From Comamonas terrae (lineage in GTDB: Bacteria; Pseudomonadota; Gammaproteobacteria; Burkholderiales; Burkholderiaceae_C): 64,000 bases of DNA. The DNA lies in contig NZ_BCNT01000017.1 of NCBI RefSeq assembly GCF_001544075.1, positions 29,004 to 93,003 of the forward strand, read 5' to 3'. Shown piece by piece: positions 17,863 through 25,887 of this stretch. Made by a program: the position numbers and the translations under genes. A model generated the notes under the pieces. It was not told the DNA's origin. It was given only the letters and a program-made list of their open reading frames with translations, and ran no database searches. Numbering within the stretch: position 1 is the stretch's first letter; the number at the start of each line of letters is the position of its first letter.

Positions 17863-18479
17863 GCCCGCTCGACGACATCCACGCCAACCGCACCGGAAAG
17901 CCGAAGATGTCGCGCCGGCAGAAATGGCTGGCCTGCGCCTTCCTGCTCGCGATGCTGGGCGCCGTGGTGCCCGTCATGGTCAACCGCAGCTTCGTGCCCT
18001 CGGCCAGCTGGCAGGCCCGGGCCCTGTACCTGAGCATCGCGCTGCTGGCGATTTCGGGCGTGCTGCTGCGCAACTGGCACCGGCGCGGCCTGTGGCAGCC
18101 CGGTCCTCCCTGGCCGGCCTACGGCCCCGTCAGGCGCGGCATGATGCTGCTGCTGTGCCTGGGCTTCATGCTGTTCATTTTCTGGCTCAACCTTGCCGCC
18201 ACCCTGCCCATGGCCTACACGGCCGTGCTGGGGAAACGCGAGGTGCGCGAGGCCATGGTCGAGGCCAAGCGCGGCTCGGGCCGGCGCAGCTGCGCCCACC
18301 AGCTCAAGGTGCAGGGCGTGAACTACCTGTTCTTCGAGTTCTGCATCGACGCCGACGACTACGACGCCCTGCCTTCCGGCCCCCTGCCCGCCAGGCTGCT
18401 GGTCCGGCAAAGCTATTTCGGCGAACTCATCGGCTCGCTGCACCTTTCCGTGCCCGCCCCGCCTGGAGCCGCTGGATAA
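17859..18479 (+). CDS. Membrane protein of unknown function
   Basis: 206 residues with three hydrophobic segments at about 24-42, 55-70 and 92-118, then a soluble C-terminal part with two cysteines (RRSCAHQL and FEFCID) that could pair in the periplasm. No family recognised. It is coupled to the DUF4375 gene through an ATGA overlap, so the two products probably work together. Confidence 0.65.
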   Translation: MSPLDDIHANRTGKPKMSRRQKWLACAFLLAMLGAVVPVMVNRSFVPSASWQARALYLSIALLAISGVLLRNWHRRGLWQPGPPWPAYGPVRRGMMLLLCLGFMLFIFWLNLAATLPMAYTAVLGKREVREAMVEAKRGSGRRSCAHQLKVQGVNYLFFEFCIDADDYDALPSGPLPARLLVRQSYFGELIGSLHLSVPAPPGAAG

Positions 18480-18483
18480 AACC

Positions 18484-18563
18484 ATAGCTGTTTTCGCTTG
18501 CCACCAGCCAAATGCAGATATAAAACATATTGAGCCCTTTGCTGCTCAAGCGAAGGCAGCTAT
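18484..18563. repeat. REP-like palindromic element
   Basis: ATAGCTGTTTTCGCTTG (18484-18500) and CAAGCGAAGGCAGCTAT (18547-18563) are inverted copies differing at two positions, separated by 46 AT-richer bases. The element lies between two co-directional genes. It resembles interspersed elements that I associate with Comamonadaceae genomes, and may also serve as a terminator or RNA-stabilising hairpin. Confidence 0.6.
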
Positions 18564-18587
18564 CTTTTCAAAGCCATATTTTTCCGG

Positions 18588-19133
18588 ATGCGACCGATAT
18601 TCACTCTTTTCATGCTGGTGGCCGGCCTGGGCCTGGCCGCCAGCATGGTGCTGCACCTGGCTGCGCTGTTCGGCCTGGCGCCGCTGCTGCTGTCTCCCCT
18701 GGGCAGCGATGCACAAGCCCTGCACATGGCGCTGATCATGGGCATCTTCGTGGTCTGGCTGCCCGCGGTGCTGCTGGGCCATCGCCTGAACACCACCGGC
18801 AACACCCGCCCCTCCATCCAGCAGATGCTGGCGGGCTGCCCTACCTGGATGCAGTACGGCTTCTTTGCCATCTTCGGCTATGCCGTCCTCAACTTCTTCA
18901 TCAGCCTGTCCGGCCGCAGCCCCGGCGATGACGGCCTGGTGCAGGAGCTGCGCCTCGTCACCGGGCATGCCATGCTGTTCTACGGCATCGCCTTCGGCTC
19001 CTTCTACTCGGTGCTGAACCGGCCCGGCCTGCTGGCGCCCCGCTACTGCCCCGCAGGCCACAAGGTGGGCCATGAGGATCATTTCTGCGCCGTCTGCGGC
19101 CTGCCCGCGCCGCGGGACGGGCAGCAGCCCTAG
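18588..19133 (+). CDS. Membrane protein with C-terminal zinc ribbon, unknown function
   Basis: 181 residues with four hydrophobic segments (about 4-32, 42-62, 86-104 and 121-140). The tail CPAGHKVGHEDHFCAVCG is a candidate metal site. The family is not recognised. It has its own upstream region and stands apart from the preceding cluster by the palindromic element. Confidence 0.6.
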   Translation: MRPIFTLFMLVAGLGLAASMVLHLAALFGLAPLLLSPLGSDAQALHMALIMGIFVVWLPAVLLGHRLNTTGNTRPSIQQMLAGCPTWMQYGFFAIFGYAVLNFFISLSGRSPGDDGLVQELRLVTGHAMLFYGIAFGSFYSVLNRPGLLAPRYCPAGHKVGHEDHFCAVCGLPAPRDGQQP

Positions 19134-19247
19134 GCTGGCCGCCTGCAGCGGCCCGCGGGGGGAATCTGCAGCGCCGGGCCCCGGCGGCGGCCAAAGCGGC
19201 GCATACTTGCGCCCACCGTCCCTAAAAACACATTGCTTTCCGGCGCC

Positions 19248-20120
19248 ATGTCCTCACCCAGCTCCCCCATCGGCATCTTCGACAGCGGCATCGGCGGCCT
19301 CAGCGTGCTGCAGGCCCTGCTGCATGAGCTGCCCCACGAACAGTTCGTCTACCTGGCCGACAGCGGCAACGCCCCCTACGGCGACGCCCGCGGAGACGCC
19401 TTCGTGCAGGAGCGCACCATGGCCATCACCCGGTATCTGCGCGAGCGGCATGGCATCAAGATCCTGGTGATTGCCTGCAACACCGCCACCGCCGCCGCCG
19501 TGGAAATGCTGCGCGCCCGCATGCCGGACCTGCCCGTGATCGGCGTGGAGCCGGCCATCAAGCCGGCTTCATTCTCCAGCCAGACCCACCATGTGGGCGT
19601 GCTCGCCACGCGCGGCACCGTCACCAGCCCGCGCGTGGCCAAGCTCGTGGCCGAGCACAGCCAGCGCGCCCATTTCCATCTGCAGCCCTGCGACGGCCTG
19701 GCCCGCGCCATCGAGCGCAGCACCGAAGAACCCGTGCCCGAAAACCCAGAAGCTACCGAAATCAGAGCGCTTTGCGCAAAGTACACGAGCGCTTTAGGCG
19801 ATTTCGGCCAGAAGACCGGACAAATGGACACGCTGGTGCTGGGCTGTACCCACTACATCTTCGTCAAGGACCATCTGCGCGCCCTGCTGGGCCCGGACAT
19901 CCAGTTCCTGGACACCGGCGCCCCCGTGGCACGCCAGACGCGGCGCATTCTGGAGCAGCAGTCCATGCTGGCGGACATCCAGGCGCCGGCAGCACCGGTC
20001 CGTATGCTCACCACGGGCAGCCTCTCGGCCCTGCAGGCCGCGGCGCAGCGCTGGCTGGGCATGCCGGCCGACTGCTGCGCCGGCGTCGACGTACCGCAGC
20101 AGGCGCTGGCCGCCGCCTGA
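19248..20120 (+). CDS. murI: Glutamate racemase
   Basis: 290 residues from ATG 19248. It interconverts L- and D-glutamate for peptidoglycan. Catalytic marks are present: D12 in IFDSGIGG, C77 in ACNTATA and C200 in LGCTHY. The length is slightly above the usual 265-280. Residues about 167-186 look like an inserted loop and are encoded by a degenerate REP-like sequence, described separately. No other murein gene is adjacent. Confidence 0.93.
   Translation: MSSPSSPIGIFDSGIGGLSVLQALLHELPHEQFVYLADSGNAPYGDARGDAFVQERTMAITRYLRERHGIKILVIACNTATAAAVEMLRARMPDLPVIGVEPAIKPASFSSQTHHVGVLATRGTVTSPRVAKLVAEHSQRAHFHLQPCDGLARAIERSTEEPVPENPEATEIRALCAKYTSALGDFGQKTGQMDTLVLGCTHYIFVKDHLRALLGPDIQFLDTGAPVARQTRRILEQQSMLADIQAPAAPVRMLTTGSLSALQAAAQRWLGMPADCCAGVDVPQQALAAA
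19750..19798. repeat. REP-like element inside murI
   Basis: Two near-identical GAGCGCTTT motifs flank GCGCAAAGTACAC, preceded by AAGCTACC. This echoes the intergenic REP-like elements nearby. It stays in frame and adds about 16 residues to MurI before the second catalytic cysteine. Confidence 0.4.
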
Positions 20121-20143
20121 AGCCATGGGCCGCGGGGCCGGCT

Positions 20144-20776
20144 TCAGGCCCGGCCTTCGGCCCCCGCGCCCCACAGGGGCGCGCCGCCCGTGTCCAGATA
20201 GCTCAGGTACAGGCGCACCTCGAACTCCAGCTGATGGTATTGCGGCTCCATGTAGGTGCACAGCTGGTAGAAAGCCTTGTCGTGATCGAGTTCACGGAGA
20301 TGCGCGAGCTCGTGCACGCAGATCATGTGCAGGAATGCCTCCGGCGCATGCTTGAACATGGAAGCCACATGGATCTCGTGGCGGGCATTCAGGCGCCCGC
20401 CATGGGCGATCGCACGCCGCGTGTGCAGGCCCAGCGCATTGCGCACCACGTGGATCTTGCTATCGTAGGCCACCTTGTGCAGCAGGCCCGCATTGCGCAG
20501 ATGCTCGTTCCTGAGCGCATCCACATAGTCGTACAGGCTTTTGTCGGTGCGCCGGTTGTGCGCTTCGGGATGCCTGTCCAGCAGCCACTTCCCGGCCTTG
20601 CCCGCCTCCAGCCAGTCGCGCACCTGCTGCTGCAGCGCCGGTGCATAGCCCGACAGATACGGCAGAGCCAGCGGCGCATTGCCGCCCGGCGTCCCCCCAT
20701 CGTCCCGCAAAGCCGCCTTGCGGCGCCCGGGCTGGCTGATCGCCCCCGAATATTTGGGTGTGGCAATAGGTTTCAT
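20144..20776 (-). CDS. YgjP-like metallopeptidase-domain protein (M48 family)
   Basis: 210 residues from ATG 20776. The zinc site HMICVHELAHLRELDHDKAF near residues 149-168 is the YgjP/SprT-like HE..H plus E..D motif of this family. These are single-domain presumed zinc proteins; some act next to type I restriction loci, but none is nearby here. The preceding part (HVASMFKHAPEAF) is typical. It is convergent with murI, with only 23 bases between stops. Confidence 0.78.
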   Translation of the reverse strand: MKPIATPKYSGAISQPGRRKAALRDDGGTPGGNAPLALPYLSGYAPALQQQVRDWLEAGKAGKWLLDRHPEAHNRRTDKSLYDYVDALRNEHLRNAGLLHKVAYDSKIHVVRNALGLHTRRAIAHGGRLNARHEIHVASMFKHAPEAFLHMICVHELAHLRELDHDKAFYQLCTYMEPQYHQLEFEVRLYLSYLDTGGAPLWGAGAEGRA

Positions 20777-20946
20777 GGCGCTATACCGGGCGCCGCATCT
20801 GCGCACAACTTGCGCGCGGCAACCCACAAAAGCCCGGCCCTCCTGGCTCGGCACGGCATGGCATGCGGCAATACAGGCGGCAAGAGGGCCTTGAACATTC
20901 CGGTCAGGCAGCCGATCCGGCGCCTGACGGGAAGGAAACGAGCACT

Positions 20947-21573
20947 TCAGTGCAGATGGCGCGGACGGCGGTTGCCGCCGTGCCCCGAACCCGAACCGCC
21001 GGTGCCGCGCGGCGGCTTTCCCAGCTCCAGGGAACTCACCAGGGCCTCGAAGCGCTGGGAGAACAGCTTGTCGATCTCCTGCACCACCCCGCCCAGTTCG
21101 GCGCTGTCAAAGTGGCGTTCCATCATGTTGATCACGTCCTGCACCAGCAGGTCGCGCTGCACCTGCATGATGGCGGCCGGATTGGGGCCGACGAACAGCA
21201 TGACGAAGTCGTCGCGGCTCTCGGCATCCGCAGGCGCATCCTCCTCGTCGAACTCGGTGTCGTAGAACGTCACCTCGATGGCTGCGCCCTGTTCGGCCAG
21301 ATCGTTGAGGCCCATGCACATATCGTCCAGCGCCTGGCGGAAATCATCGTCGCCGCGCACGGTCCAGCACATCTGCAGCAGGTGCTCGGGCGCATCGAAC
21401 TGGATGCCCGGCTCCTCCTCGTAGTAGCTCGGAGAACCATCGACCAGCGAGCGCGCGCCCGCATAAGCCCACAGGGGACGCAATGCGTCCTGCAGCTGCT
21501 CATACGTAGCATCGGCACGAAGCAGAACCTGGCCGTGGACATGAATTTCGAAAGCAGCGTTGTAACTCGACAT
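20947..21573 (-). CDS. Conserved-looking protein of unknown function
   Basis: 208 residues from ATG 21573, preceded by AAGAAAAG. It opens with an ordered region (FEIHVHGQVLLRADATYEQL) and is rich in acidic residues in the middle. A helical segment follows, then a basic, Gly-rich tail (PPRGTGGSGSGHGGNRRPR) that looks disordered and may bind nucleic acid. The family is not recognised. The gene is monocistronic, and its upstream 319 bases reach the prophage edge. Confidence 0.6.
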   Translation of the reverse strand: MSSYNAAFEIHVHGQVLLRADATYEQLQDALRPLWAYAGARSLVDGSPSYYEEEPGIQFDAPEHLLQMCWTVRGDDDFRQALDDMCMGLNDLAEQGAAIEVTFYDTEFDEEDAPADAESRDDFVMLFVGPNPAAIMQVQRDLLVQDVINMMERHFDSAELGGVVQEIDKLFSQRFEALVSSLELGKPPRGTGGSGSGHGGNRRPRHLH

Positions 21574-21892
21574 CTTTTCTTCTCTAGAGCCCTGATCGGA
21601 CCCGCAGGTTCCACTGGGACTCCATATTGCAGGCATCTCGGGGTTTTTCCAAGCACGCAAACAGCACTCGACGCTTGGCCCAGCCCCTGAGCATTGAGCG
21701 GCGATTCTCGCATGTTCGCCAGGGCGACATCCGGGCATTGTGATTTTCTTGCGTTGTCAAAGCCGCAAGCCGGCCATGACACATGGCACAAGACAGGTTC
21801 GCGCAGGAACGTGATTTCAGGTGGCGGCATGGAGAGGCCGCAGCCGTGCCTGCCCCCGGTTCAAAAGCTGCATGCGCCTGCAGCGTCCGTCA
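21574..21892. other. Gene-free stretch at the left prophage junction
   Basis: 319 bases of host DNA between the unknown gene and the left att repeat. It presumably holds that gene's promoter; no RNA gene, terminator or further coding region was recognised. Confidence 0.4.
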
Positions 21893-21914
21893 TTGGTGCC
21901 CCGAGCCGGGGTCG
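21893..21914. repeat. att repeat, left end of prophage
   Basis: The 22 bases are identical to 63525-63546; the core reads GGTGCCCCGAGCCGGGGTCG. This is the orphan tRNA fragment left by integration. Flanking bases differ on both sides. Confidence 0.93.
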
Positions 21915-22053
21915 TTAACCACGCATCTAAGCCATTTTCCTGAAAAATTGGGGGCTAATTGCTGGGCAGAGTTTCACCCACCTGTGCGTGACGTTGACTG
22001 GAGCGGTATAGCCGCCTTTCGTTAGCAAGCACTAACAATCGGGTGAAATACAA

Positions 22054-22073
22054 TACTGTATAAATACACAGTC
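22054..22073 (+). promoter_or_regulatory. LexA (SOS) box upstream of umuD
   Basis: CTGT-N8-ACAG with an AT-rich centre (CTGT at 22056-22059, ACAG at 22068-22071), 20 bases before the umuD start. This is the consensus LexA site of proteobacteria and overlaps the probable -10 region, so LexA should repress umuDC until DNA damage. Confidence 0.88.
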
Positions 22074-22093
22074 ATTCACCCCGGAGCACCTTC

Positions 22094-22525
22094 ATGTCGC
22101 ACACGATCAACCAGCCCTTTGCGGCTGCTCTGACGCCTCTCCACATCCCCGTGGCGGGATGCACTGTGCCTGCCGGCTTCCCCAGCCCTGCAGAAGACTT
22201 TTCCGGCGAGCGGCTCGATATCTCCAAGCTGCTCGTTGCCCATCCGCAAGCCACGTTTTTCATGTACGTGGCGGGCCCCTCCATGCGCGAGTACGGCATT
22301 GACGACCGCGACCTGATTGCCGTGGACCGCGCGATCCGGCCCCGCCATGGCCATATCGTGGTGGCCGTCATCGAGGGCGATTTCACCGTAAAAAAACTCT
22401 ACAGCGCACACGGCGTGGTCAAGCTGTGCGCAGGCAACCCCACGTATCCCGACATCGTCCCGCGCGGCAATCAGGAGTTGCAGATCTGGGGCGTCGTGAC
22501 AGCGTGCATCAAGCGCTACGTATAA
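22094..22525 (+). CDS. umuD: UmuD-like SOS mutagenesis peptidase
   Basis: 143 residues. Self-cleavage is predicted at A27-G28 ([11 protein letters not shown]), with catalytic Ser63 (AGPSMREY) and Lys100 (DFTVKKL), the S24/LexA fold. RecA-filament-stimulated cleavage gives UmuD', which activates UmuC. It is first in an operon with umuC (7-base gap) under a LexA box. Being inside the attachment repeats, it is prophage cargo that can add translesion synthesis to the host or repair phage DNA. Confidence 0.93.
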   Translation: MSHTINQPFAAALTPLHIPVAGCTVPAGFPSPAEDFSGERLDISKLLVAHPQATFFMYVAGPSMREYGIDDRDLIAVDRAIRPRHGHIVVAVIEGDFTVKKLYSAHGVVKLCAGNPTYPDIVPRGNQELQIWGVVTACIKRYV

Positions 22526-22532
22526 GGCCGGC

Positions 22533-23831
22533 ATGTTCGCGCTCATCGACGGCAACAACTTCTACGTGTCTTGCGAGCGCGTTTTTCGGCCGTCCCTGCA
22601 GGGCCGCCCGGTCGTCGTATTGAGCAACAACGACGGCTGCGCAATCTCGCGGTCCGATGAGGCCAAGGCAATGGGTATCAAGATGGGCCAGCCCTTTTTT
22701 CAACTGCGCGATCACGTAGCGCACCACGGCCTGGTCTGCCTGTCGGCAAATTTTGAACTCTACGGCGACATGAGCGACCGCATGATGTCCCTCGCCGCCG
22801 GCCTGGGCCCGGCGCAGGAGATCTACAGCATCGACGAGTCCTTTATCGGCGACCTCGCCGGCGTGCCGGACCTCACGCGCCGCGCCTGGGCCATTCGTGC
22901 CCGCATCCTCACGTGGACCGGCATCCCGACCTGCGTGGGCCTGGCGCCCACAAAGACCCTGGCCAAGCTCTGCAACCACGTTGCCAAGGACAGCGAGCGC
23001 AAACCCGGCAGCTACCCCGCCGAGCTGCAGCGCGTGTGCAACTGGGCCGAGCTGAGCGCCGCGCAGCGCACCGACATCCTGGCCCGCACACCTGCGGGCG
23101 ACATCTGGGGAGTCGGCCGGCGCCTGTCTGCCCAGCTGGCCGAGCGCGGCATCCTCACGGCACTGGACCTTGCCCGCATGCCCGCTCACGCAGCAAGGGA
23201 CGGCTGGAGCGTGGTGCTTGAGCGCACTGTGCGCGAGCTGCAAGGGGTCAGCTGCATTCCGTTGGAACTGGCTCCGCCGCCCAAGCAACAGATTGCCTGC
23301 ACGCGCAGCTTTGGCCATGCCATCACGACCTTGCCGCCACTCATCGAAGCCGTGAGCGAGTTCGCCACCCGCGCGGGCGAGAAATTGCGCTTTGGCAATC
23401 TGCGCGCCGGCGCCCTGCTCGTGTTTGCGCACACCTCCCCCTTCCGCCCTGGGCCACGCTTTTACAAGACGGCGACCGTGCGCCTGCAGCCGCCCACCTC
23501 AGACACCAAGGCCTTGGTGACTGCGGCCGTACAGGGCCTGCGCAAGATCTACGAGCCCGGCTATCAGCTCGCCAAGGCCGGCGTGATGCTGCTGGACCTG
23601 TGCCCGGCCAGCACCCTCCAGGGCGACTTGCTTATCGAGACGCCCACGCGCGATCAGAGCAAGCTGATGGAGGCGATGGACCGCGTCAATGCCCGGTACG
23701 GCAAAGGCGTTCTGCACGTGGCCAGCACCGGGCGGCCGGATCTGGACGAGTCGGGCTGGCGGATGCGGCAGGAGCGGCGCACGCCGAGGTATACGACCAA
23801 GCTCGATGAGATACCGATAGCGAGGGCATGA
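22533..23831 (+). CDS. umuC: UmuC-like Y-family DNA polymerase V subunit
   Basis: 432 residues. It opens with [17 protein letters not shown] (metal ligand D6) and has YSIDESF (D101, E102), the three carboxylates of Y-family polymerases. The C-terminal little finger carries [21 protein letters not shown]. With UmuD' it forms the error-prone polymerase Pol V. Its stop overlaps the next small gene by four bases. The gene sits at the extreme left end of the prophage, transcribed inward. Confidence 0.94.
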   Translation: MFALIDGNNFYVSCERVFRPSLQGRPVVVLSNNDGCAISRSDEAKAMGIKMGQPFFQLRDHVAHHGLVCLSANFELYGDMSDRMMSLAAGLGPAQEIYSIDESFIGDLAGVPDLTRRAWAIRARILTWTGIPTCVGLAPTKTLAKLCNHVAKDSERKPGSYPAELQRVCNWAELSAAQRTDILARTPAGDIWGVGRRLSAQLAERGILTALDLARMPAHAARDGWSVVLERTVRELQGVSCIPLELAPPPKQQIACTRSFGHAITTLPPLIEAVSEFATRAGEKLRFGNLRAGALLVFAHTSPFRPGPRFYKTATVRLQPPTSDTKALVTAAVQGLRKIYEPGYQLAKAGVMLLDLCPASTLQGDLLIETPTRDQSKLMEAMDRVNARYGKGVLHVASTGRPDLDESGWRMRQERRTPRYTTKLDEIPIARA

Positions 23832-24043
23832 TGAGACGCACAGACGCACGCGATGCGATCCTTGACCACTGGATTCGCTGGCAAGAGGATTTGGCCAAGT
23901 CCGATATGCACCCACACCCAGGTACAGCCATGCATCTGTTCTACGAGTATCTGCAGTCCAGGCACCCGGCCTGCCTGGACTTTGCCAGTCATTCGCCGTA
24001 TCTTGAAATGAGGCAGTGGCTGGCCGAAGACTGCCAACCATAG
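23828..24043 (+). CDS. Small unknown protein coupled to umuC
   Basis: 71 residues. Its ATG overlaps the umuC stop (ATGA), an arrangement that makes it the third gene of the SOS operon. The sequence [19 protein letters not shown] then [16 protein letters not shown] looks like a compact helical protein. No family recognised; it may modulate Pol V. Confidence 0.6.
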   Translation: MMRRTDARDAILDHWIRWQEDLAKSDMHPHPGTAMHLFYEYLQSRHPACLDFASHSPYLEMRQWLAEDCQP

Positions 24044-24104
24044 ATGGACAGGCAGCGAGACACATCATCCACCGCATCAGTGGGGCAGTGTCCTATACCC
24101 AGCA

Positions 24105-24629
24105 CTAGCAATCACGGCGCTTCGCATCTTGCATCCATTGATTGGCTCGTGTCCCCCAGTCTTTTGGTTTCGGGGCTCTGGCAGCTGCGAGCAAGGCAGC
24201 CTTGGTGTTGGGGTGGGCCGATACGCCGCGCTTTGCCTGGGCCATTTTTGCCCGGCTCTCCGGTGTCGCAGCTTGTTCGCGGCCGCGTGCAGCAGCTGCT
24301 TCCGGCACGCCAGTGCGTTCCTGCAGTAATTTGCGGGTGCCGTCTGTGACACGACCCACACCAAGTGCCTGGCGCCACTGCCAGACCTTGGTTGCTCCAA
24401 CGCCCCAGTAGTGACAAATAGCTTCCACGCTCTCTACCTCGATAGCCCGCACAAGATCGCCGCACAGGATCAGCGATGCCCTGCCATTCTTTTTTCGGCG
24501 GGGCCACGGGATCGGCGCAGAGGTCCAGCCGCCAACCTCTACGGCGCCATCAATTTCGTCATCAAGCCAGTCTCCACGGTTGCAGTCTGGAGGTGCGTAT
24601 GGGCCAGCGATTAGCTCAGGCGTCGGCAT
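24105..24629 (-). CDS. Phage protein with HTH-like and NUMOD3-like segments, unknown function
   Basis: 174 residues from ATG 24629. An ordered N-terminal half (DEIDGAVEVGGWTSAPIPWP, then VEAICHYWGVGATKVWQWRQAL) looks like a helix-turn-helix. The C-terminus has TPESRAKMAQAKRG, similar to NUMOD3 DNA-binding repeats. It overlaps the upstream gene by 14 bases and is last in the leftward regulatory block. A DNA-binding role is inferred only from these motifs. Confidence 0.6.
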   Translation of the reverse strand: MPTPELIAGPYAPPDCNRGDWLDDEIDGAVEVGGWTSAPIPWPRRKKNGRASLILCGDLVRAIEVESVEAICHYWGVGATKVWQWRQALGVGRVTDGTRKLLQERTGVPEAAAARGREQAATPESRAKMAQAKRGVSAHPNTKAALLAAARAPKPKDWGTRANQWMQDAKRRDC

Positions 24630-24852
24630 TGCTTGCCGCGGCCAGGGCCGCCTCGGCTTTGCGCTGATCCAGCATCGACGCCGCCCCAGCACGAAGCATG
24701 ACCAGATTGCCGGTTTGCTTGTTGCGAGCAAGGGCGCCGATTTCGTCGCCGCGCTGGACGGTGCCCAGCATCTCCCAGCCCGGCAACACCGCGTGCTGAT
24801 AGAGGCGCCAGGGGCCACCTGGCGTGATGGTTAGGCGGGCGCGGTTGCTCAT
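24616..24852 (-). CDS. Small phage protein of unknown function
   Basis: 78 residues, overlapping neighbours on both sides (4 and 14 bases), so it belongs to one translationally linked unit. It has a beta-like stretch (GWEMLGTVQRGDEIGALARN) and an Ala-rich helical tail. No recognised family. Confidence 0.55.
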   Translation of the reverse strand: MSNRARLTITPGGPWRLYQHAVLPGWEMLGTVQRGDEIGALARNKQTGNLVMLRAGAASMLDQRKAEAALAAASNADA

Positions 24853-25163
24853 TCTTCGAAGTTGATGATGGTGGAGCGGTGGGATTCGTCGGCGATCTCT
24901 GCGACGGTGTAGCCTTCGCTGGCGTCATCGCAGCCCAGATCTTCCAGGGTCACATCCTCGCTGTACTCGATTTCTTCGATCACAGGCACCAGCCCCAAGT
25001 CTGCTGCTGCGCGGATGCGGTGTGCACCTTCCAGGGCTGCCCAGTGACCATGGCACTCCATCCAGACTGCCTTGATTGTGGGGGCGCCCAGGGTTGCCAT
25101 TTGGGACTTGACGTCTGCCAGGTGGTCAGCGTCGTAATGTGCGTGCATCAGTGCGATGTTCAT
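24849..25163 (-). CDS. ParB/sulfiredoxin-fold-like small protein
   Basis: 104 residues; AAGGAAG precedes the ATG. The central HWAALEGAHRIRAAADLGLVP resembles the GxHRxxAA.LG.. motif of ParB/Srx-like domains, with an acidic C-terminus. It probably binds nucleotide or DNA; the role is unknown. It is the first gene after the operator-promoter at 25227-25256 and overlaps the next gene by four bases. Confidence 0.6.
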   Translation of the reverse strand: MNIALMHAHYDADHLADVKSQMATLGAPTIKAVWMECHGHWAALEGAHRIRAAADLGLVPVIEEIEYSEDVTLEDLGCDDASEGYTVAEIADESHRSTIINFEE

Positions 25164-25226
25164 TTTTCTTCCTTGCCCCTCATTGCCGGGAGGCGCCGGT
25201 GGCAGTGATCTGCTGCCATGGGTGTT

Positions 25227-25256
25227 AATGTAGCTCCGTTGGAGCTATCCTGTCAA
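25227..25256 (-). promoter_or_regulatory. Leftward promoter with embedded palindromic operator
   Basis: On the minus strand: -35 TTGACA (25256-25251), 18-base spacer, -10 TACATT (25232-25227). The spacer and -10 contain the perfect palindrome TAGCTCC-GTT-GGAGCTA (25231-25247). A bound repressor would block polymerase at the start of the unit 25163-24105. A near-identical site occurs at 25828-25844. Confidence 0.7.
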
Positions 25257-25269
25257 CACCGTTTCGGAA

Positions 25270-25554
25270 TTATTTTTGTCCATGCCCAGCCAGCGCGGTG
25301 CCATCGACCTCCGCGCCGATTTCGGCCATCTTGTCGGCAATCGCCTGCAGCTGCTCGGGCGGCAGCACCAGCCTGGCAGCCATGAAAAACAGAATGTGCA
25401 TACCCAGGTCGCGCGGCGTGGCGCCGCCCGTGTATTTGCGCCACTGCTGGCCGCCGGAGACGCTGGCCAGCTCTGCCATCTGCTCGCCGGAATACCCCAG
25501 CTGGGCTTTGAGCCGGTTGAGGTCTTCGGGCGTCGGGGGTACGTACTTAATCAT
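25270..25554 (-). CDS. Small HTH-type phage regulator (XRE-like)
   Basis: 94 residues. The segment LKAQLGYSGEQMAELASVSGGQQWRKYTGG reads as a helix-turn-helix of the kind found in beta-proteobacterial phages, followed by a hydrophobic helix and an acidic end. It lies between two promoters that carry the same operator and is the best candidate for the protein binding them. It starts just after a hairpin terminator that ends the preceding small gene, so readthrough may control it. Confidence 0.65.
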   Translation of the reverse strand: MIKYVPPTPEDLNRLKAQLGYSGEQMAELASVSGGQQWRKYTGGATPRDLGMHILFFMAARLVLPPEQLQAIADKMAEIGAEVDGTALAGHGQK

Positions 25555-25562
25555 AGATATGC

Positions 25563-25583
25563 AAAAGGCCCCGAAGGGCCTTT
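25563..25583 (-). terminator. Hairpin terminator/attenuator between two small genes
   Basis: AAAGGCCC-CGAA-GGGCCTTT in a perfect 8-bp stem; in the leftward direction it is followed by TTTTGC. It lies between the 59-residue gene and the HTH gene. Confidence 0.6.
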
Positions 25584-25588
25584 GTTTG

Positions 25589-25768
25589 TTATGCCAGCAG
25601 GAGCTTTGCGATTGCGGCGCCGGCGCCCAGGGCGGTGGCCATAGCGATGGCCGGATACCAAGCGCGCTCGCGGATCATCTTGGCTGCCTCGGCGTTGAGC
25701 TTGACGGTCTCAGCCATCAGCTTCGAGATTTCGGCTTCGGTCTTGAGTACGTTCACTGTCTTTTCCAT
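25589..25768 (-). CDS. Small single-span membrane protein
   Basis: 59 residues from ATG 25768 (AGGAAG upstream). A charged helix (VLKTEAEISKLMAETVKLNAEA) precedes one membrane segment (YPAIAMATALGAGAAIAKLLL) at the C-terminus. It is the first gene behind the operator-promoter at 25824-25851. The function is unknown; size and form would suit a superinfection-exclusion or holin-like role. Confidence 0.6.
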   Translation of the reverse strand: MEKTVNVLKTEAEISKLMAETVKLNAEAAKMIRERAWYPAIAMATALGAGAAIAKLLLA

Positions 25769-25823
25769 TTGGGTCTTCCTTTCGGGTTGTCGGGCTGCGA
25801 GAAATTCGCTACCACTGAGACGA

Positions 25824-25851
25824 ATAATAGCACCATTGGAGCTAATGTCAA
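25824..25851 (-). promoter_or_regulatory. Second leftward promoter with the same operator
   Basis: On the minus strand: -35 TTGACA (25851-25846), 16-base spacer, -10 TATTAT (25829-25824). The spacer holds TAGCACC-ATT-GGAGCTA (25828-25844), which matches the operator at 25231-25247 except for one arm base and one centre base. Confidence 0.7.
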
Positions 25852-25887
25852 GACTTTTTCGCATGGCCGCCGCGTCAGGGGAAAACC

